Of a DNA stretch of 64,000 bases, positions 46,201-59,600 are shown piece after piece. The DNA comes from Smallanthus sonchifolius. Lineage: Eukaryota; Streptophyta; Magnoliopsida; Asterales; Asteraceae. Under the pieces are notes generated by a model, which searched no databases, was not told where the DNA came from, and saw only the letters and a program-made list of their open reading frames with translations. A program made the translations under genes and the position numbers. Positions within the stretch are counted from its first letter, which is position 1, and each line of letters opens with the position of its first letter. The DNA is taken from assembly GCA_023525975.1 (NCBI GenBank), contig CM042024.1, positions 95,173,880 through 95,237,879 on the forward strand, given 5' to 3'.

Positions 46201-46408
46201 ATGAAGCGTGAGGTTTCAGATGATTGTTAGAGATTTAGGGAATGAGAAGCAATTAGGGTTTGCAACATAGTTTTGTTTATGGGGCGGGTTTAGTAGACGG
46301 TTCAAGTGAAGATCCGCGTGGTCATCAAACGGGTCAAAAAAAATCCGCGTGATTTTTTTGGGTTAGTAAGGTTTGGGCGGGAAAATAGTTGTGAGAAAGA
46401 ATGTGGTG
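43254..46408. other. Unassigned 3.2 kb between two Athila-like elements
   Basis: No complete gene is recognised. It holds a possible minus-strand exon at 44013-44097, a repeated TATAATGTAGGAGAC motif (about 44777 and 44846), and mixed AT-rich sequence. Part may belong to the Helitron whose 3' end is at 23988, since the Athila element split a formerly continuous region. Confidence 0.4.
44013..44097 (-). pseudogene. Possible isolated exon
   Basis: On the minus strand a 13-base T run ending in TAG is followed by 85 bp open in one frame (VVPKLYQMLYDIF, then VDAAWEYCAIT), then CAG|GTAACAAG, a good donor. No neighbouring exon was identified. It could be a captured gene fragment. Protein not recognised. 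Confidence 0.3.
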
Positions 46409-47637
46409 TGATGGGTTGGTTTATTCCTCAAGTTTAAAGTGTTGAACTCCAACCGTTTTTATTAAATTGAGCGTTAGAATACACTACTTTGAGATGTTTG
46501 TGTTTTGCAGGCTTCGACAGGTTTAAGGTGTATTTTGGTTGATCTTTGAGGCTTTACAAAACATTGGGATGAATTCTATCAAGGTCGGGATCAAGAAACG
46601 AAGCAAAAACGCGAAAAAGTCAAAAGTTGACAATGTGGGCGTCCCAGGGCCTACTCTAGGCGTCCGAGGGCCAACAGACAGGCGTCCCAGACACCAGGCC
46701 TGCGCAAAAAATCCGTAACTGACCAAATTGACCAGTTTTTAAAGGGGTATTCGGGATTTTTGAAGGTACCATCGATTTGGGGTTTCTCTAGGGCGAAAAT
46801 AGGCTATTTCCAAGGTTTCAAATCATCCTAAATCACCTTCCATCACACAATTGAAGATCAAATCAAGGATTTTGAAGACCAAATCAACATCATGAGTGGC
46901 TAATTCATCCAAGATCATCCCCGGGTGGATGGTTGTAAGTTTTCTAGGGTTTTACATTGCACTTTTGGTTTGAAACATTATCATGGATAATCATTCCATG
47001 AGTTTACATGCTTTGATTGTTAGTATTGTCATGAACTTGTAATTGTTGAGATTTCCTTGCATCGTTGACATTATGAAATGATGATTGCTATTAGTTTCAA
47101 TTCATGTTAGGGTTTGTTTTGTGTTCTTGAATCATAAAGCATACGTTTGTCCGGAATACATATAGTTAAGGTTTTCTTGCACCAATTACATATGTTAGAC
47201 GGGCGTTGATGCCTCCAATTGAGTAAGCATATTAACAAATCCTCGATATCGTTGTGTTTCATTGAAATTCAAACAATTTGTGTGAAAGTATCCTAGTTGC
47301 TTGCAAATCCGGAAACCCGGGTGTGGTATTTCCTTATATTATTGTTTACAAATTCGTTTTAATCACCATGTTTGCTAAATTTCTAGTCATTGTCTTATTA
47401 TTACTCCAAGTTACAAGTCATTGTTCCGTTCTAAGCGCAAATCAATTGAACCGCATCATTGGTTCACCAATTTCTCAACTTTAAAGAATCTAGAAATCCT
47501 TCACAAAAGAATAATCAATTGAGTTACACACCGACCACAAGCTTTTCATGGTTCAACACCCTTCTTACCCTAACTAGTTCAAGGTACTAAGGACATTCTC
47601 TTAACTTATCTTTGATCGGTATCTTCGACGCCGATCA
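46409..47637 (+). repeat. 5' LTR of the second Athila/Tat-like element
   Basis: The right boundary is firm from the primer site. The left boundary rests on TGAT...ATCA symmetry with the other elements here and on LTR length, so it may be off by tens of bases. It contains three GGCGTCC-type repeats (46648-46690) next to a TTGAC-rich stretch. The partner LTR lies outside the window. Confidence 0.55.
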
Positions 47638-47802
47638 AATTTTGGCGCCGTTGTCGGTGAGATTGTGCGTTTGGTGTTTATTTTAGTTGATTATCGTGAT
47701 ATCTATTTAATTCGTGATTATCTGTCTAATTTTTTTGGTTGTTATTCTCTTTCTATTCCCGATTACGCTTGGTGTGTTGTTTGTGCAGAAAGCAGATAGT
47801 GC

Positions 47803-48937
47803 ATGCGTACGCGTTTTTCTGGAAGAACTTCACCATTGGAATTTAACCCGGAAATTAAAAGATTAGCAAGGCAAAACCGAGCACGTCATCGAGCGGAAGA
47901 AGCAATACCGTCCAATTCACCAATCACTGAACATATCTCCGCTAAAAAAGTGAACATGGAAAGCCACGGAAACCGTCTGGGCGGTGGCAACCGAAACCGT
48001 GCCAACACTCCACCCATGAACCAACCTCGAAACCAACACCAAAATCGTAATTCCAATCATAACCGGAACTCTCATCCTAATCACAATGAGAATCAAGACC
48101 CAATGAATGTCAATGAAAATCCTCTTTTCGGCAATGCTAACCGAAATGGAAGAAGTCCAAGCCCACATGGCAACCAAAATCAAAACCAAAATGATTTTGA
48201 TCACTTCAGTGTCCACTCTCGTCATACAGAGAATGAAGAGTATGATGATGAGTTTCAACACAACAATGATGGTGAATGGAATGAGGATAATGGTAGCGAG
48301 GGCAATAAGTATTATGATGGTGATGGGTATGATGGATATGAGGATGATGGTTATGCTAACAATACTCGACCTTTCAATAATCAAAGAGGGAACCGCAACA
48401 ACAATAACAATAATTACAATCGGGTTCCCAATCAAGCCAGTGGGGGTAACAATCGTCAACCTTGTCAACCACAAAGGCCCCCACGACCCAATCAAAGAGC
48501 ACATGCTAATGGGGTGAATAGCCATTTTTAACCGGCTATTTCAGAAAACCCTTCTCCTATTGTACCGCCAAGGAGAGAGAGAGCTTTTGACATTCGGCCT
48601 CAATATCTTAATGCCCTTCTGCACTTTATGGGAAGTGCTACTGAAGAACCTTACATACATCTAGCCAATTTTGCAGCTATTTGTAACACCATTGAAGGAC
48701 ATAACTTCTCAGCGGATGAAGTAAAGTTGAGGTTGTTTCAGTTTTCGTTGAAAGAGAAGGCGAAGAAATGGTTCCTAACTTTGGCGGCCAACAGTATTCG
48801 CACATGGGCGGAAATGCAACAAGCGTTCTTGGATGAACAACCGGTACTTTAAACAACAAAACGAGTGAATTGTTTCATGAAGCTTTCTTGCGTTTTAAGG
48901 AATTGCTACGCATGTGCCCGTAGAGAGAAAGTACTTG
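47803..48937 (+). pseudogene. Athila/Tat-like gag, first part
   Basis: Starts MRTRFSGRTSPLEFNPEIKR, then a very Asn/Gln/Arg-rich region and an acidic, Tyr/Gly-rich segment, with a stop at about 48532. The frame then continues with RRERAFDIRPQYLNALLHF and the gag core (ATEEPYIHLANFAAICNTI, RLFQFSLKEKAKKWFLTL). After RTWAEMQQAFLDE the frame is damaged, and the LARD is inserted at 48943. The codons on either side of the insert rejoin as ...CIPWELIKSF in frame. Confidence 0.85.
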
Positions 48938-48942
48938 CATTC

Positions 48943-51900
48943 TGTCACACCCCCAAATTTATTTACTTACTGAATCAATAAATAAATTAAGGTTGCAACG
49001 ATTGGTAACATTACACAACAGCGGAAGTTAAAGTAAAGACTTCTGAATATTGAACACCATTACAAATACTATAATAAACTTGTACATTGTCCTAGAACCA
49101 TGTATAGGTGAAAGCCATCTTGAGGTTTGACGATCATACTCCTTCGGCTTCTAGGGTTTAATCCAAAAGGCTAACCTATTCCAACCATGCCATGACTATG
49201 AATTACCTGAAAAACATACTTAAAAATGTCAACACAAAGGTTGGTGAGTTCACAGGTTTGATTGTTGCAATGTAAAGTGATTTTCCTTGAAAACATTGAT
49301 ATTGTGTACATGGCCATGATACGAAACTGTTTTCCTTGAAAACATTTAAAATATGTACACGAGTTTAATGTAAGGTTGTTTTCCTCGAAAAAATGTGATG
49401 ACTTCATAGTCATAAAACGAGTAGTTTTCCCAATGAAAACATGTGATGACTTCATAGTCATAAAACGAGTAGTTTTCCCAATGAAAACATGTGATGACTT
49501 CATAGTCATAAAACGAGTAGTTTTCCCAATGAAAACATGTGATGGCTTCATAGTCATAAAACGAGTAGTTTTCCCAATGAAAACATGTGATGGCTTCATA
49601 GTCATAAAACGAGTAGTTTTCCCAATGAAAACATGTGATGGCTTCATAGTCATAAAACGAGTAGTTTTCCCAATGAAAACATGTAATGGCTTCATAGTCA
49701 TAAAACGAGTAGTTTTCCCAATGAAAACATGTGATGGCTTCATAGTCATAAAACGAGTAGTTTTCCCAATGAAAACATGTGATGGCTTCATAGTCATAAA
49801 ACGAGTAGTTTTCCCAATGAAAACATGTGATGGCTTCATAGTCATAAAACGAGTAGTTTTCCCAATGAAAACATGTGATGACTTCATAGTCATAAAACGA
49901 GTAGTTTTCCCAACGAAAACATGTGATGACGTCATAGTCATAAAATAAGTCGTTTTTCCTTAAAACATTGATAATGTGTACATGGCCATAATATGAAACT
50001 GTTTTCCTTGAAAACATTGATAAAAACATTTCCACGTAAATGAATGGCAAAACCATTGGTGTATAAGTGATTGGCAGATCCATCTGCACGAAAACGTTTC
50101 AATGAATATGATAAACAAAACAAGTAACGTTGACCCATTTGTAGACTAGCTAGGAATACAAATAATATGTACATACATGAGGCATAACCAAAACCATGAC
50201 ACAGGTGTTTTGCCCCTCGCTCATACCTCACGAGCAATGTTTGAACACTATGCGGTCATTTGGCCAGAGGGACCCATGGTTAGCGCGACTAACCATGACC
50301 GGGGGTGTCAATCCCAATAGTACTATCCATAGAATCCCAGGCTATCCTTAGCTAATGGTTATAAAATATGATGGTCAGGGGGCTTTACGAGCTCCAAACG
50401 TGTTCACTCATGCAAACATAAAGGTCGGGTCTTGTTTTCTTGTTACCATATGAAAATGTTTATAAGTATGTGTTCCATGTTTTCTAAGATGTATCAAGTA
50501 ATGATGTTTCGTGTTTTCAAACGTGTTATGGAAGTATGTTTCTCCCCCGATGTTTCTAAAACATTAAAAGTTAAAAGGGGACAGTGAACTCACCTCAAGT
50601 CCAGCAAATGCGATCACAAGCTCAACTGACAACAAGTGAGCGCAACGATCCTAAACGGTTCCTATTGTTCAAACAAGTGTTGTCAATATCAACAACAATA
50701 TAACTAGGATCGTGCCCTAACATTATGGTTTCAAATCTAAACCCAACCCATGTTGAGGACATCTAAGTTGTAGAAACCAAATTCTTTATTTTTAACGAAA
50801 ATTGGGCAAAGTCCCGTTTGTTTTTGGCTAAACCCGACAATATCCAATTGTCCAATTACAACACCAACTTACACCAATAATCCAATAAACCGCACTTTAG
50901 ATCCTAATACTAAAGTCATACTTCAATTCGACAATTATTTGATAAATATATAAAAACTATATCATTATAATACAATTTAACGTGCTCGAAAAACGTTCTC
51001 AAAAGACGTTCCCGACAAAATTTATAGGTCCCGTGCTACTACCTGACAATAGATATATAAGTGTTTCGGGTCATACCTTAGCCTACAAGCCGTTCTAAGC
51101 GGTTTTGTACGAAAAGCTGAGCACGACGCGAGAAGAAACTTGTTTCGCTCATAACTTGATCATACGAACTCCGATTGAGGTGATTCAAGCGGCCATGAAC
51201 TCGTCTCGCCAAGCCCCACCAGCTCCGCCGGTCTCCGCCGCCGGCCGCCGCCGTCGCCGGAAAACCGGACAGTGGCCGGATTTGGTGGTTTTGGCCGGAA
51301 AGCTTCACTTTTTCGACCCAAACTTCTTCGTATGCGTAGATCGGACCTTTAGGAACCCTTTTCTAGCAAAAGCCCCATTTGTCGAGGTCGCCGGAAAAGT
51401 GTTTTTGGCCGGAATCTCCACCACCGTCGCGATCTAGTGCAAACCACCACCACCATCGGACTCAGGACGTCGAGATCTATCAGATGAGGTGGTGCACTTG
51501 CCGCCACTCGCCGGTCCGCTGTGATCCGCCGCTGTGCGCCGCCGCCTCCTGATGCTGTCGCTGCGCCACCGTGCGCCGCTGCTCTCCGCCGTTGTTCTTC
51601 CGTTCATGCTCGCCGGAGGAGGCCGCCGAAAGGTGGCCGACCCCCCTTCCTTTCTCTCGTTCTCTCTCTGAACACACACACACAAGTGTGTGTGTTTGTT
51701 GTGCAAATGAGAAAAAAAGATGAGAAAATTTTATATATATATCTAGCGTTTTAAGTGGGTAGGCTACCTACCAGTAACGCGTGTCAAACCCAAAATATCG
51801 TCATGCATTTAGTTCCCGATTAATATTTGTCGTTCATAATATAAATATTAATACTAAAATAAATATTCAAATAATTTATTTTGTTAGCTTATTACCGGAG

Positions 51901-52450
51901 AATATTTGAGTCGGTATGAGCTGACAACGCGTGTGTGAGTCTGTTCGTCGGATTTATCGTTTCACTCTCCGGTTATTAATAACATTTTTATTATAAACAA
52001 ATATTTATAATATTTTTCGTATCGGTAATAACCGTACCGCTATCGTTAGTTTTACGAGGATCTAACGTGGTTTAACATTCGTATACACGTACTACACGTG
52101 TATTTATCCGAACAGTCTTTTCAAATGAATATTAATACTTAATATCAATAATTCATTAATTCATTTAATCGTTCTGTCGAATACCCGGTAAAAACCGTTG
52201 TTTAACACGTTTAACGTTTAGAATTTCTGAACCGCGTACGTTCTTATATCTTTTCTTAAATTCTCAGAATCGCGTAACGAGTCATTAAATGAAATCGTGT
52301 GACTAATATGATATTCGGATTGTGTAAATTTGGATTTCTAACGGGCTTGGATCCTTACCGGGCCTCAAATGGACTTGACTTCCTATTGGGCCTAGTTGGG
52401 TTTTAGCCCAACAACTGGGTTTTGCATTCTGAAATTTTGCAGGTGTCACA
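48943..52450 (-). repeat. 3' LTR of the LARD
   Basis: 3508 bp. Contains the 48-bp array (12 copies), a 9-bp-stem inverted repeat CATGGTTAG/CTAACCATG (50275-50297), a GCC-rich segment (51190-51620) and a CACA...TGTG palindrome (about 51672-51695). Confidence 0.93.
49385..49950. repeat. 48-bp tandem array, 12 copies
   Basis: Each unit contains GTTTTCCCAATGAAAAC and ATGACTTCATAGTCAT, both hairpin-forming. Seven of the twelve copies carry ATGGCT in place of ATGACT. Because 48 is divisible by three, long open frames appear on both strands; they are not genes. Confidence 0.95.
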
Positions 52451-55400
52451 TTCTCCCATCCATAAAGAAATTTCGTCCTCGAAATTTGATATTAACACAT
52501 GGATTAGGATTTCGTATCCTTTTCCATTTTTGGATTCTTACGAAGAATGTCGACTCATTCCAAATAGCAGTTGGTATACGAAGATAAGGTGGATATCTCA
52601 CCAATTAACGATATTGGATGTGTACGGATTTGAGATATTCTCTTATCATGTAACAGTATAACGTTACTGTTGAGTATACCTTAAATTCGAATGAGTAGAT
52701 TTAGGAATTTTCTTTGAATATATCGTCAAGGGAACGGCGTTGGCTATACCCTGAAGTGATAAACTCATTACTAGAGTCCCATGAACAACGGGATTACAAT
52801 CAGTGGGGTCACTTTCATGTAATGAGTAAGTCATCAAGAGAATTGCCTGGTCGATGTGAATTATAATAATGAGTTTTCACTAACCAAGTGAACAACTCAC
52901 ACACCAAAATAAACAATCAAGGATCAGATGACGAAGCATTTCATTATGTGATCATTCTCATCAGAGTGGAACTGTATGATCATTATCATTCATAATGAAA
53001 GACAAAAGTGCGTTCATGCACACGTATTTCCGAAAGTATATATAGGTACATACTTCATTATTCATATTCGGGTTTTCTCTCCAGAAAACCAAATCGTGCT
53101 AGGATCTAAAAGAAAATTATCACGCGTTTGGTAAAGATAGGTCAGATTCTTTAATGAGATGTCCATGTGTTAGTCCAAATCAGGTAATCGACCGTTCATC
53201 GCAACGGGTCAACATCTTGGTGCATTCAATCTTCTAGAATGAAAGATTTTAATTTTGACATTTTGTCCGTCAAATCAGTATGTAGGTTAAACTGATTCAA
53301 TTGAGTTCAAGACAATAATGTCAGTGTATACAATTTCTCACAAAGGAGCTGGAATGGTTTAATGGAACGTCAGTAGTTGTCTAGTTAACGAATTAAACAA
53401 CTATGATATGGGATAAAATTTTACGGAGACATGATCTCCTGAGATTGATCCTAGTTTTTATCAAATTCCATTACTGATAGCATCATCACGTATGTTATCC
53501 GTAATTTGATTTAGATTGAAATCTAAACGAAACGGATATCGATTAACAAGCTCGCCACAATAAATTCTCGTAGTCTCATTGAATCATCTAGATTTTTTTT
53601 TTTTTTAAGATTCATCTAAAGATGAAGGTGAATCTAGATGAAGAAGAAAGAGAATATCAAAGTATTTGAGAATATTTTAGTTGGCTAGACTCAACAGATA
53701 CTAAAGATTAATAATCTTCATGGGGTTCAAGGAGAAGTGAGAATGGCTCTCAAACAGTTGCTAAGTGTTAGTGACATAGTTTCACTTATTCGTTTTCTAA
53801 CTGCATATCCATCACCTTCTTGTACTCGGATAGTAGTGACAGAATTCATAAACGAAACGTTATGATTGTTCCCTTATACTCCACGAAGGCATTTTCTGGG
53901 ACTTAAAGTTATACTCTCATATTAGGTTCTGTGCCATATGAGATTTTTCCATCAACATTGGTCACAACGGATTAAAGGTTTCAAGATTTCTCGTATGGTT
54001 TCACTGGCGAAGTTTTAGTTTAATACCTCATTACCATCGTTTGCACTGCACTTCTACTGTAGTCTGGTATTTAGGCTGTAATATCTTGATTTGTGAACTC
54101 ATGACCTGACTATCATGTCCACGAAATAGATAAGTCTTAAGAAGTTCCATGTTTGCTTGGAAAAGTCGCGGTTCGTCTAGATGAGAAGGTAAACAGTCGC
54201 ATCGTGGAAGTAGCCTCATAAGAATGGTGTTTCCCCGAAACTGATTCAGCGCTTGCTAACCCACTAAATTGGTAGACTGCGATGTGAAATCATGGTTTGT
54301 CTAATCAAAGGCTTGACTTCTCATTAAGCGGATGTCAGGAAATAGACGACAGTCAAGTAAAACTTTCGGAATTGATTCGTCCTTTGTTCATCTTCCTGGT
54401 AGCGTACACAGAATTAAATCCTCGGATTTCGACTTAGGTTCTTTATTTCCTGTCAAGTTGGTCGGAATGGATCACGGAGTTTCAGAATTTGCTAACAACT
54501 GATACTACAGTTTGTCTGCAACTTCTCTGGCATTCGAATGGTATTGTCACGACTTACCAGTACGTATTTCACTCATATCGGTTATAGCCTATAAGTCCCT
54601 AGTCCAAGGGTTTAAGCTATAAAATTAAGGTAATGAGTGTTAAATGTCAAAGCTTTGTATTTTAACTGAGTCTATTTCAAGAGATCATTTCTTAACAATA
54701 GATGCTCTATAGCTTCCCAATTATAGAAAACTAGGAGTGAAAGATGCGGTCACACCTCTCTTCTAGGTTAAAATCTGGGATCCATCCAACAAGATGAACT
54801 TTGGGGAGGTGCGAGTACAAAAGAGTAATGAATTATTCTTCTCAACTCTTTGTGGACAGTGGCCTGTAGTGAATAGCTCGAGCTTACGTCCCTTATGCAT
54901 ATCATGAACTTAATGAGATTAGCATGAAATTCCGCATTTGGGACTCCTTTAAGAGTTTTACATGTCGTTTTCCTGGTAGTGCGACAATAGTCATTAGTCC
55001 ACACTTAGGTTTCTTTGTCATTCACTTGAGCATCAACCCCGGCTTATCCGTTACCGAGAGAATAGTCAGACTTAAAGGTATATTGAATGTCAATGGCTGC
55101 GAGAGCAATCCTGTGAGACCGATATTCTGAAATGTCCGATTACCTATTTGTCTCATGTCAAGCTTCCACCATATCCATAGGTGCCATGTGTATACGGGTC
55201 AGAATAATATTCTGCCCCATTACTGAAGTTAGTGCATAACACTCTTGGCGTAACTTTCAAGCAATTGTGAGATTGAACTGTATGATGGATCCTGAGATTA
55301 CGCTATAATCTCCCAATAATTGTGCAATTATTGTAAGTGTTAGTTGTGGTAACGCTCAATTTGAAGCATTCCTGACAAGTAGAATCTCAAAGAATGAATG

Positions 55401-56613
55401 TGCGAATTCCTTCATCGTTCAGGATTTACTAAGGATTGGTTAAATTCAATTTGAATTTCTCTCGTTCCTCCAAAACTAGGAAAATGCTTTGTGAGCACCT
55501 AATTGAGAAGTCTGATTTGTTAAAATCAGTTGACTGAGAACATGGATTGATCATTAGCTTGGACAGCAAGACTTACTACAGTTTCCATGCACTGCAAATT
55601 ATGATTACGTGTGCACCCGTAATAATAATTTGCCTTGCCTGATCCCTATAGTGTTTCTCCTATCCCCAGCTTCTAATCAAAAGGGATTTGAAATAATCGT
55701 TAGATTGTGTTTGCACATTTGCACAGGGGTGTGTGTTGTTTTATCGGATTACTCTTCATTATGTGTACCAATACTCCTGAATCTGTCGAATTTGTATGTT
55801 GTCGGATGAGGCTAATGGTAGAGAGGCACCACCAGTGTCTCTTAAAATAAAATGTGTATGGTGAAATTCAGGCACTATGTGTTGGGCAGAGATCCTCAAA
55901 TGAGTGTCGAGCAACTCGTGCTCCAAGTCTGTATATATGCATGGATCCACATGATCCTGATGTATGTCTGGGTCTCCTGACCCTTGGAGTTCTCTCCCAC
56001 TTAGTCCTGCTTATCCACCTTGAATTCCCTTCTGTCTGGGCAATCCTGTCTGCCATATCTCATGGCGAGAGTCTAGGCATCCGATCCGACAACTTATGAA
56101 GGAGAGTATTTATACCGTAAATACGTTAAAAAGATATTTGCCTCCATAGCTGGAGTAGTTGTGGTGCAGGTATAGGTACAGATTCTAGCACGGGTTCAAC
56201 TTGTTGTGATACCAAGATCGGTAACTGACGATCGCTGCCGTCGTTGTCCAAGCTCAGCTCGTAACTCGATCTTCTAAGGTTGAAGTATGCTGAATACCCG
56301 TTATTCTTGACTCGTAATCCGAACAGTAACATGTCGTAGGTGTTTATTATTTCCATATTGTTATATATGTTTAAGTGTTCATTACATGTGCCATGTAATT
56401 ATATTAGTATAGCTAATGATACCCTAGTGTAACTTCATACACTAATAGTCTACACAAATCGTTCGGCAACGGTTGGAATTTCTTTACTCAAGTCTTGGGT
56501 GTTCTTAGTGTGATGCAAGTCTTAGAAATCTTGGTCCCTAAATGAGTCCGGTTAGAGCCTAGGTATCACTAAAGAAACCTAATTCGCTAAAACCATTGGC
56601 TCTGATACCAATC
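52451..56613 (-). other. LARD interior, no coding domain recognised
   Basis: Ordinary base composition, with many short open frames on both strands and no gag, protease, RT or integrase motif. The minus-strand frame at 56126-56356, just inside the primer site, is Ser/Leu/Pro-rich and could be a leader or gag remnant, but nothing in it is diagnostic. Confidence 0.6.
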
Positions 56614-59600
56614 TGTCACACCCCCAAATTTATTTACTTACTGAATAAATAAATAAATTAAGGTTGCAACGATTGGTAACATTACACAACAGCGGAAGTT
56701 AAAGTAAAGACTTCTGAATATTGAACACCATTACAAATACTATAATAAACTTGTACATTGTCCTAGAACCATGTATAGGTGAAAGCCATCTTGAGGTTTG
56801 ACGATCATACTCCTTCGGCTTCTAGGGTTTAATCCAAAAGGCTAACCTATTCCAACCATGCCATGACTATGAATTACCTGAAAAACATACTTAAAAATGT
56901 CAACACAAAGGTTGGTGAGTTCACAGGTTTGATTGTTGCAATGTAAAGTGATTTTCCTTGAAAACATTGATATTGTGTACATGGCCATGATACGAAACTG
57001 TTTTCCTTGAAAACATTTAAAATATGTACACGAGTTTAATGTAAGGTTGTTTTCCTCGAAAACATGTGATGACTTCATAGTCATAAAACGAGTAGTTTTC
57101 CCAATGAAAACATGTGATGACTTCATAGTCATAAAACGAGTAGTTTTCCCAATGAAAACATGTGATGACTTCATAGTCATAAAACGAGTAGTTTTCCCAA
57201 TGAAAACATGTGATGACTTCATAGTCATAAAACGAGTAGTTTTCCCAATGAAAAGATGTGATGACTTCATAGTCATAAAACGAGTAGTTTTCCCAATGAA
57301 AACATGTGATGACTTCATAGTCATAAAACGAGTAGTTTTCCCAATGAAAACATGTGATGACTTCATAGTCATAAAACGAGTAGTTTTCCCAATGAAAACA
57401 TGTGATGACTTCATAGTCATAAAACGAGTAGTTTTCCCAACGAAAACATGTGATGACGTCATAGTCATAAAATAAGTCGTTTTTCCTTAAAACATTGATA
57501 ATGTGTACATGGCCATAATATGAAACTGTTTTCCTTGAAAACATTGATAAAAACATTTCCACGTAAACGAATGGCAAAACCATTGGTGTATAAGTGATTG
57601 GCAGATCCATCTGCACGAAAACGTTTCAATGAATATGATAAACAAAACAAGTAACGTTGACCCATTTGTAGACTAGCTAGGAATACAAATAATATGTACA
57701 TACATGAGGCATAACCAAACCATGACACAGGTGTTTTGCCCCTCGCTCATACCTCACGAGCAATGTTTGAACACTATGCGGTCATTTGGCCAGAGGGACC
57801 CATGGTTAGCGCGACTAACCATGACCGGGGGTGTCAATCCCAATAGTACTATCTATAGAATCCCAGGCTATCCTTAGCTAATGGTTATAAAATATGATGG
57901 TCAGGGGGCTTTACGAGCTCCAAACGTGTTCACTCATGCAAACATAAAGGTCGGGTCTTGTTTTCTTGTTACCATATGAAAATGTTTATAAGTATGTGTT
58001 CCATGTTTTCTAAGATGTATCAAGTAATGATGTTTCGTGTTTTCAAACGTGTTATGGAAGTATGTTTCTCCCCCGATGTTTCTAAAACATTAAAAGTTAA
58101 AAGGGGACAGTGAACTCACCTCAAGTCCAGCAAATGCGATCACAAGCTCAACTGACAACAAGTGAGCGCAACGATCCTAAACGGTTCCTATTGTTCAAAC
58201 AAGTGTTGTCAATATCAACAACAATATAACTAGGATCGTGCCCTAACATTATGGTTTCAAATCTAAACCCAACCCATGTTGAGGACATCTAAGTTGTAGA
58301 AACCAAATTCTTTATTTTTAACGAAAATTGGGCAGAGTCCCGTTTGTTTTTTGCTAAACCCGACAATATCCAATTGTCCAATTACAACACCAACTTACAC
58401 CAATAATCCAATAAACCGCACTTTAGATCCTAATACTAAAGTCATACTTCAATTCGACAATTATTTGATAAATATATAAAAACTATATCATTATAATACA
58501 ATTTAACGTGCTCGAAAAACGTTCTCAAAAGACGTTCCCGACAAAATTTATCGGTCCCGTGCTACTACCTGACAATAGATATATAAGTGTTTCGGGTCAT
58601 ACCTTAGCCTACAAGCCGTTCTAAGCGGTTTTGTACGAAAAGCTGAGCACGACGCGAGAAGAAACTTGTTTCGCTCATAACTTGATCATACGAACTCCGA
58701 TTGAGGTGATTCAAGCGGCCATGAACTCGTCTCGCCAAGCCCCACCAGCGCCGCCGGTCTCCGCCGCCGCCGTCGTCGGAAAACCGGACAGTGGCCGGAT
58801 TTGGTGGTTTTGGCCGGAAAGCTTCACTTTTTCGACCCAAACTTCTTCGTATGCGTAGATCGGACCTTTAGGAACCCTTTTCTAGCAAAAGCCCCATTTG
58901 TCGAGGTCGCCGGAAAAGTGTTTTTGGCCGGAATCTCCACCACCGTCGCGATCTAGTGCAAACCACCACCACCATCGGACTCAGGACGTCGAGATCTATC
59001 AGATGAGGTGGTGCACTTGCCGCCACTCGCCGGTCCGCTGTGATCCGCCGCTGTGCGCCGCCGCCTCCTGATGCTGTCGCTGCGCCACCGTGCGCCGCTG
59101 CTCTCCGCCGTTGTTCTTCCGTTCATGCTCGCCGGAGGAGGCCGCCGAAAGGTGGCCGACCCCCCCTTCCTTTCTCTCGTTCTCTCTCTGAACACACACA
59201 CACAAGTGTGTGTGTTTGTTGTGCAAATGAGGAAAAAAGATGAGAAGATTTTATATATATATATCTAGCGTTTTAAGTGGGTAGGCTACCTACCAGTAAC
59301 GCGTGTCAAACCCAAAATATCGTCATGCATTTAGTTCCCGATTAATTATTGTCGTTCATAATATAAATATTAATACTAAAATAAATATTCAAATAATTTA
59401 TTTTGTTAGCTTATTACCGGAGAATATTCGAGTCGGTATGAGCTGACAACGCGTGTGTGAGTCTGTTCGTCGGATTTATCGTTTCACTCTCCGGTTATTA
59501 ATAACATTTTTATTATAAACAAATATTTATAATATTTGTCGTATCGGTAATAACCGTACCGCTATCGTTAGTTTTACGAGGATCTAACGTGGTTTAACAT

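Noticed and set aside
47917..48525. Hydrophobic 202-residue minus-strand frame
   Set aside because: Exact antisense of the Asn/Gln-rich gag segment; AAC/AAT/CAA codons read backwards give Val/Ile/Leu.
48919..48942. Similarity of AGAGAGAAAGTACTTGCATTC to 60021-60041 as evidence of a deletion
   Set aside because: The gag frame reads through the CATTC duplication into IPWELIK without needing a deletion, and one short match is not enough.
49171..50089. Long open frames on both strands with 16-residue repeats
   Set aside because: They come from the 48-bp array, whose length is a multiple of three, so several frames stay open at once. The same happens at 56842-57616. No codon-level sign of a protein.
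51078..51754. GC-rich open frames resembling Pro/Arg-rich proteins
   Set aside because: Compositional frames on both strands in the GCC-rich part of the LARD LTR; the same sequence is repeated in the other LTR at 58604-59268.
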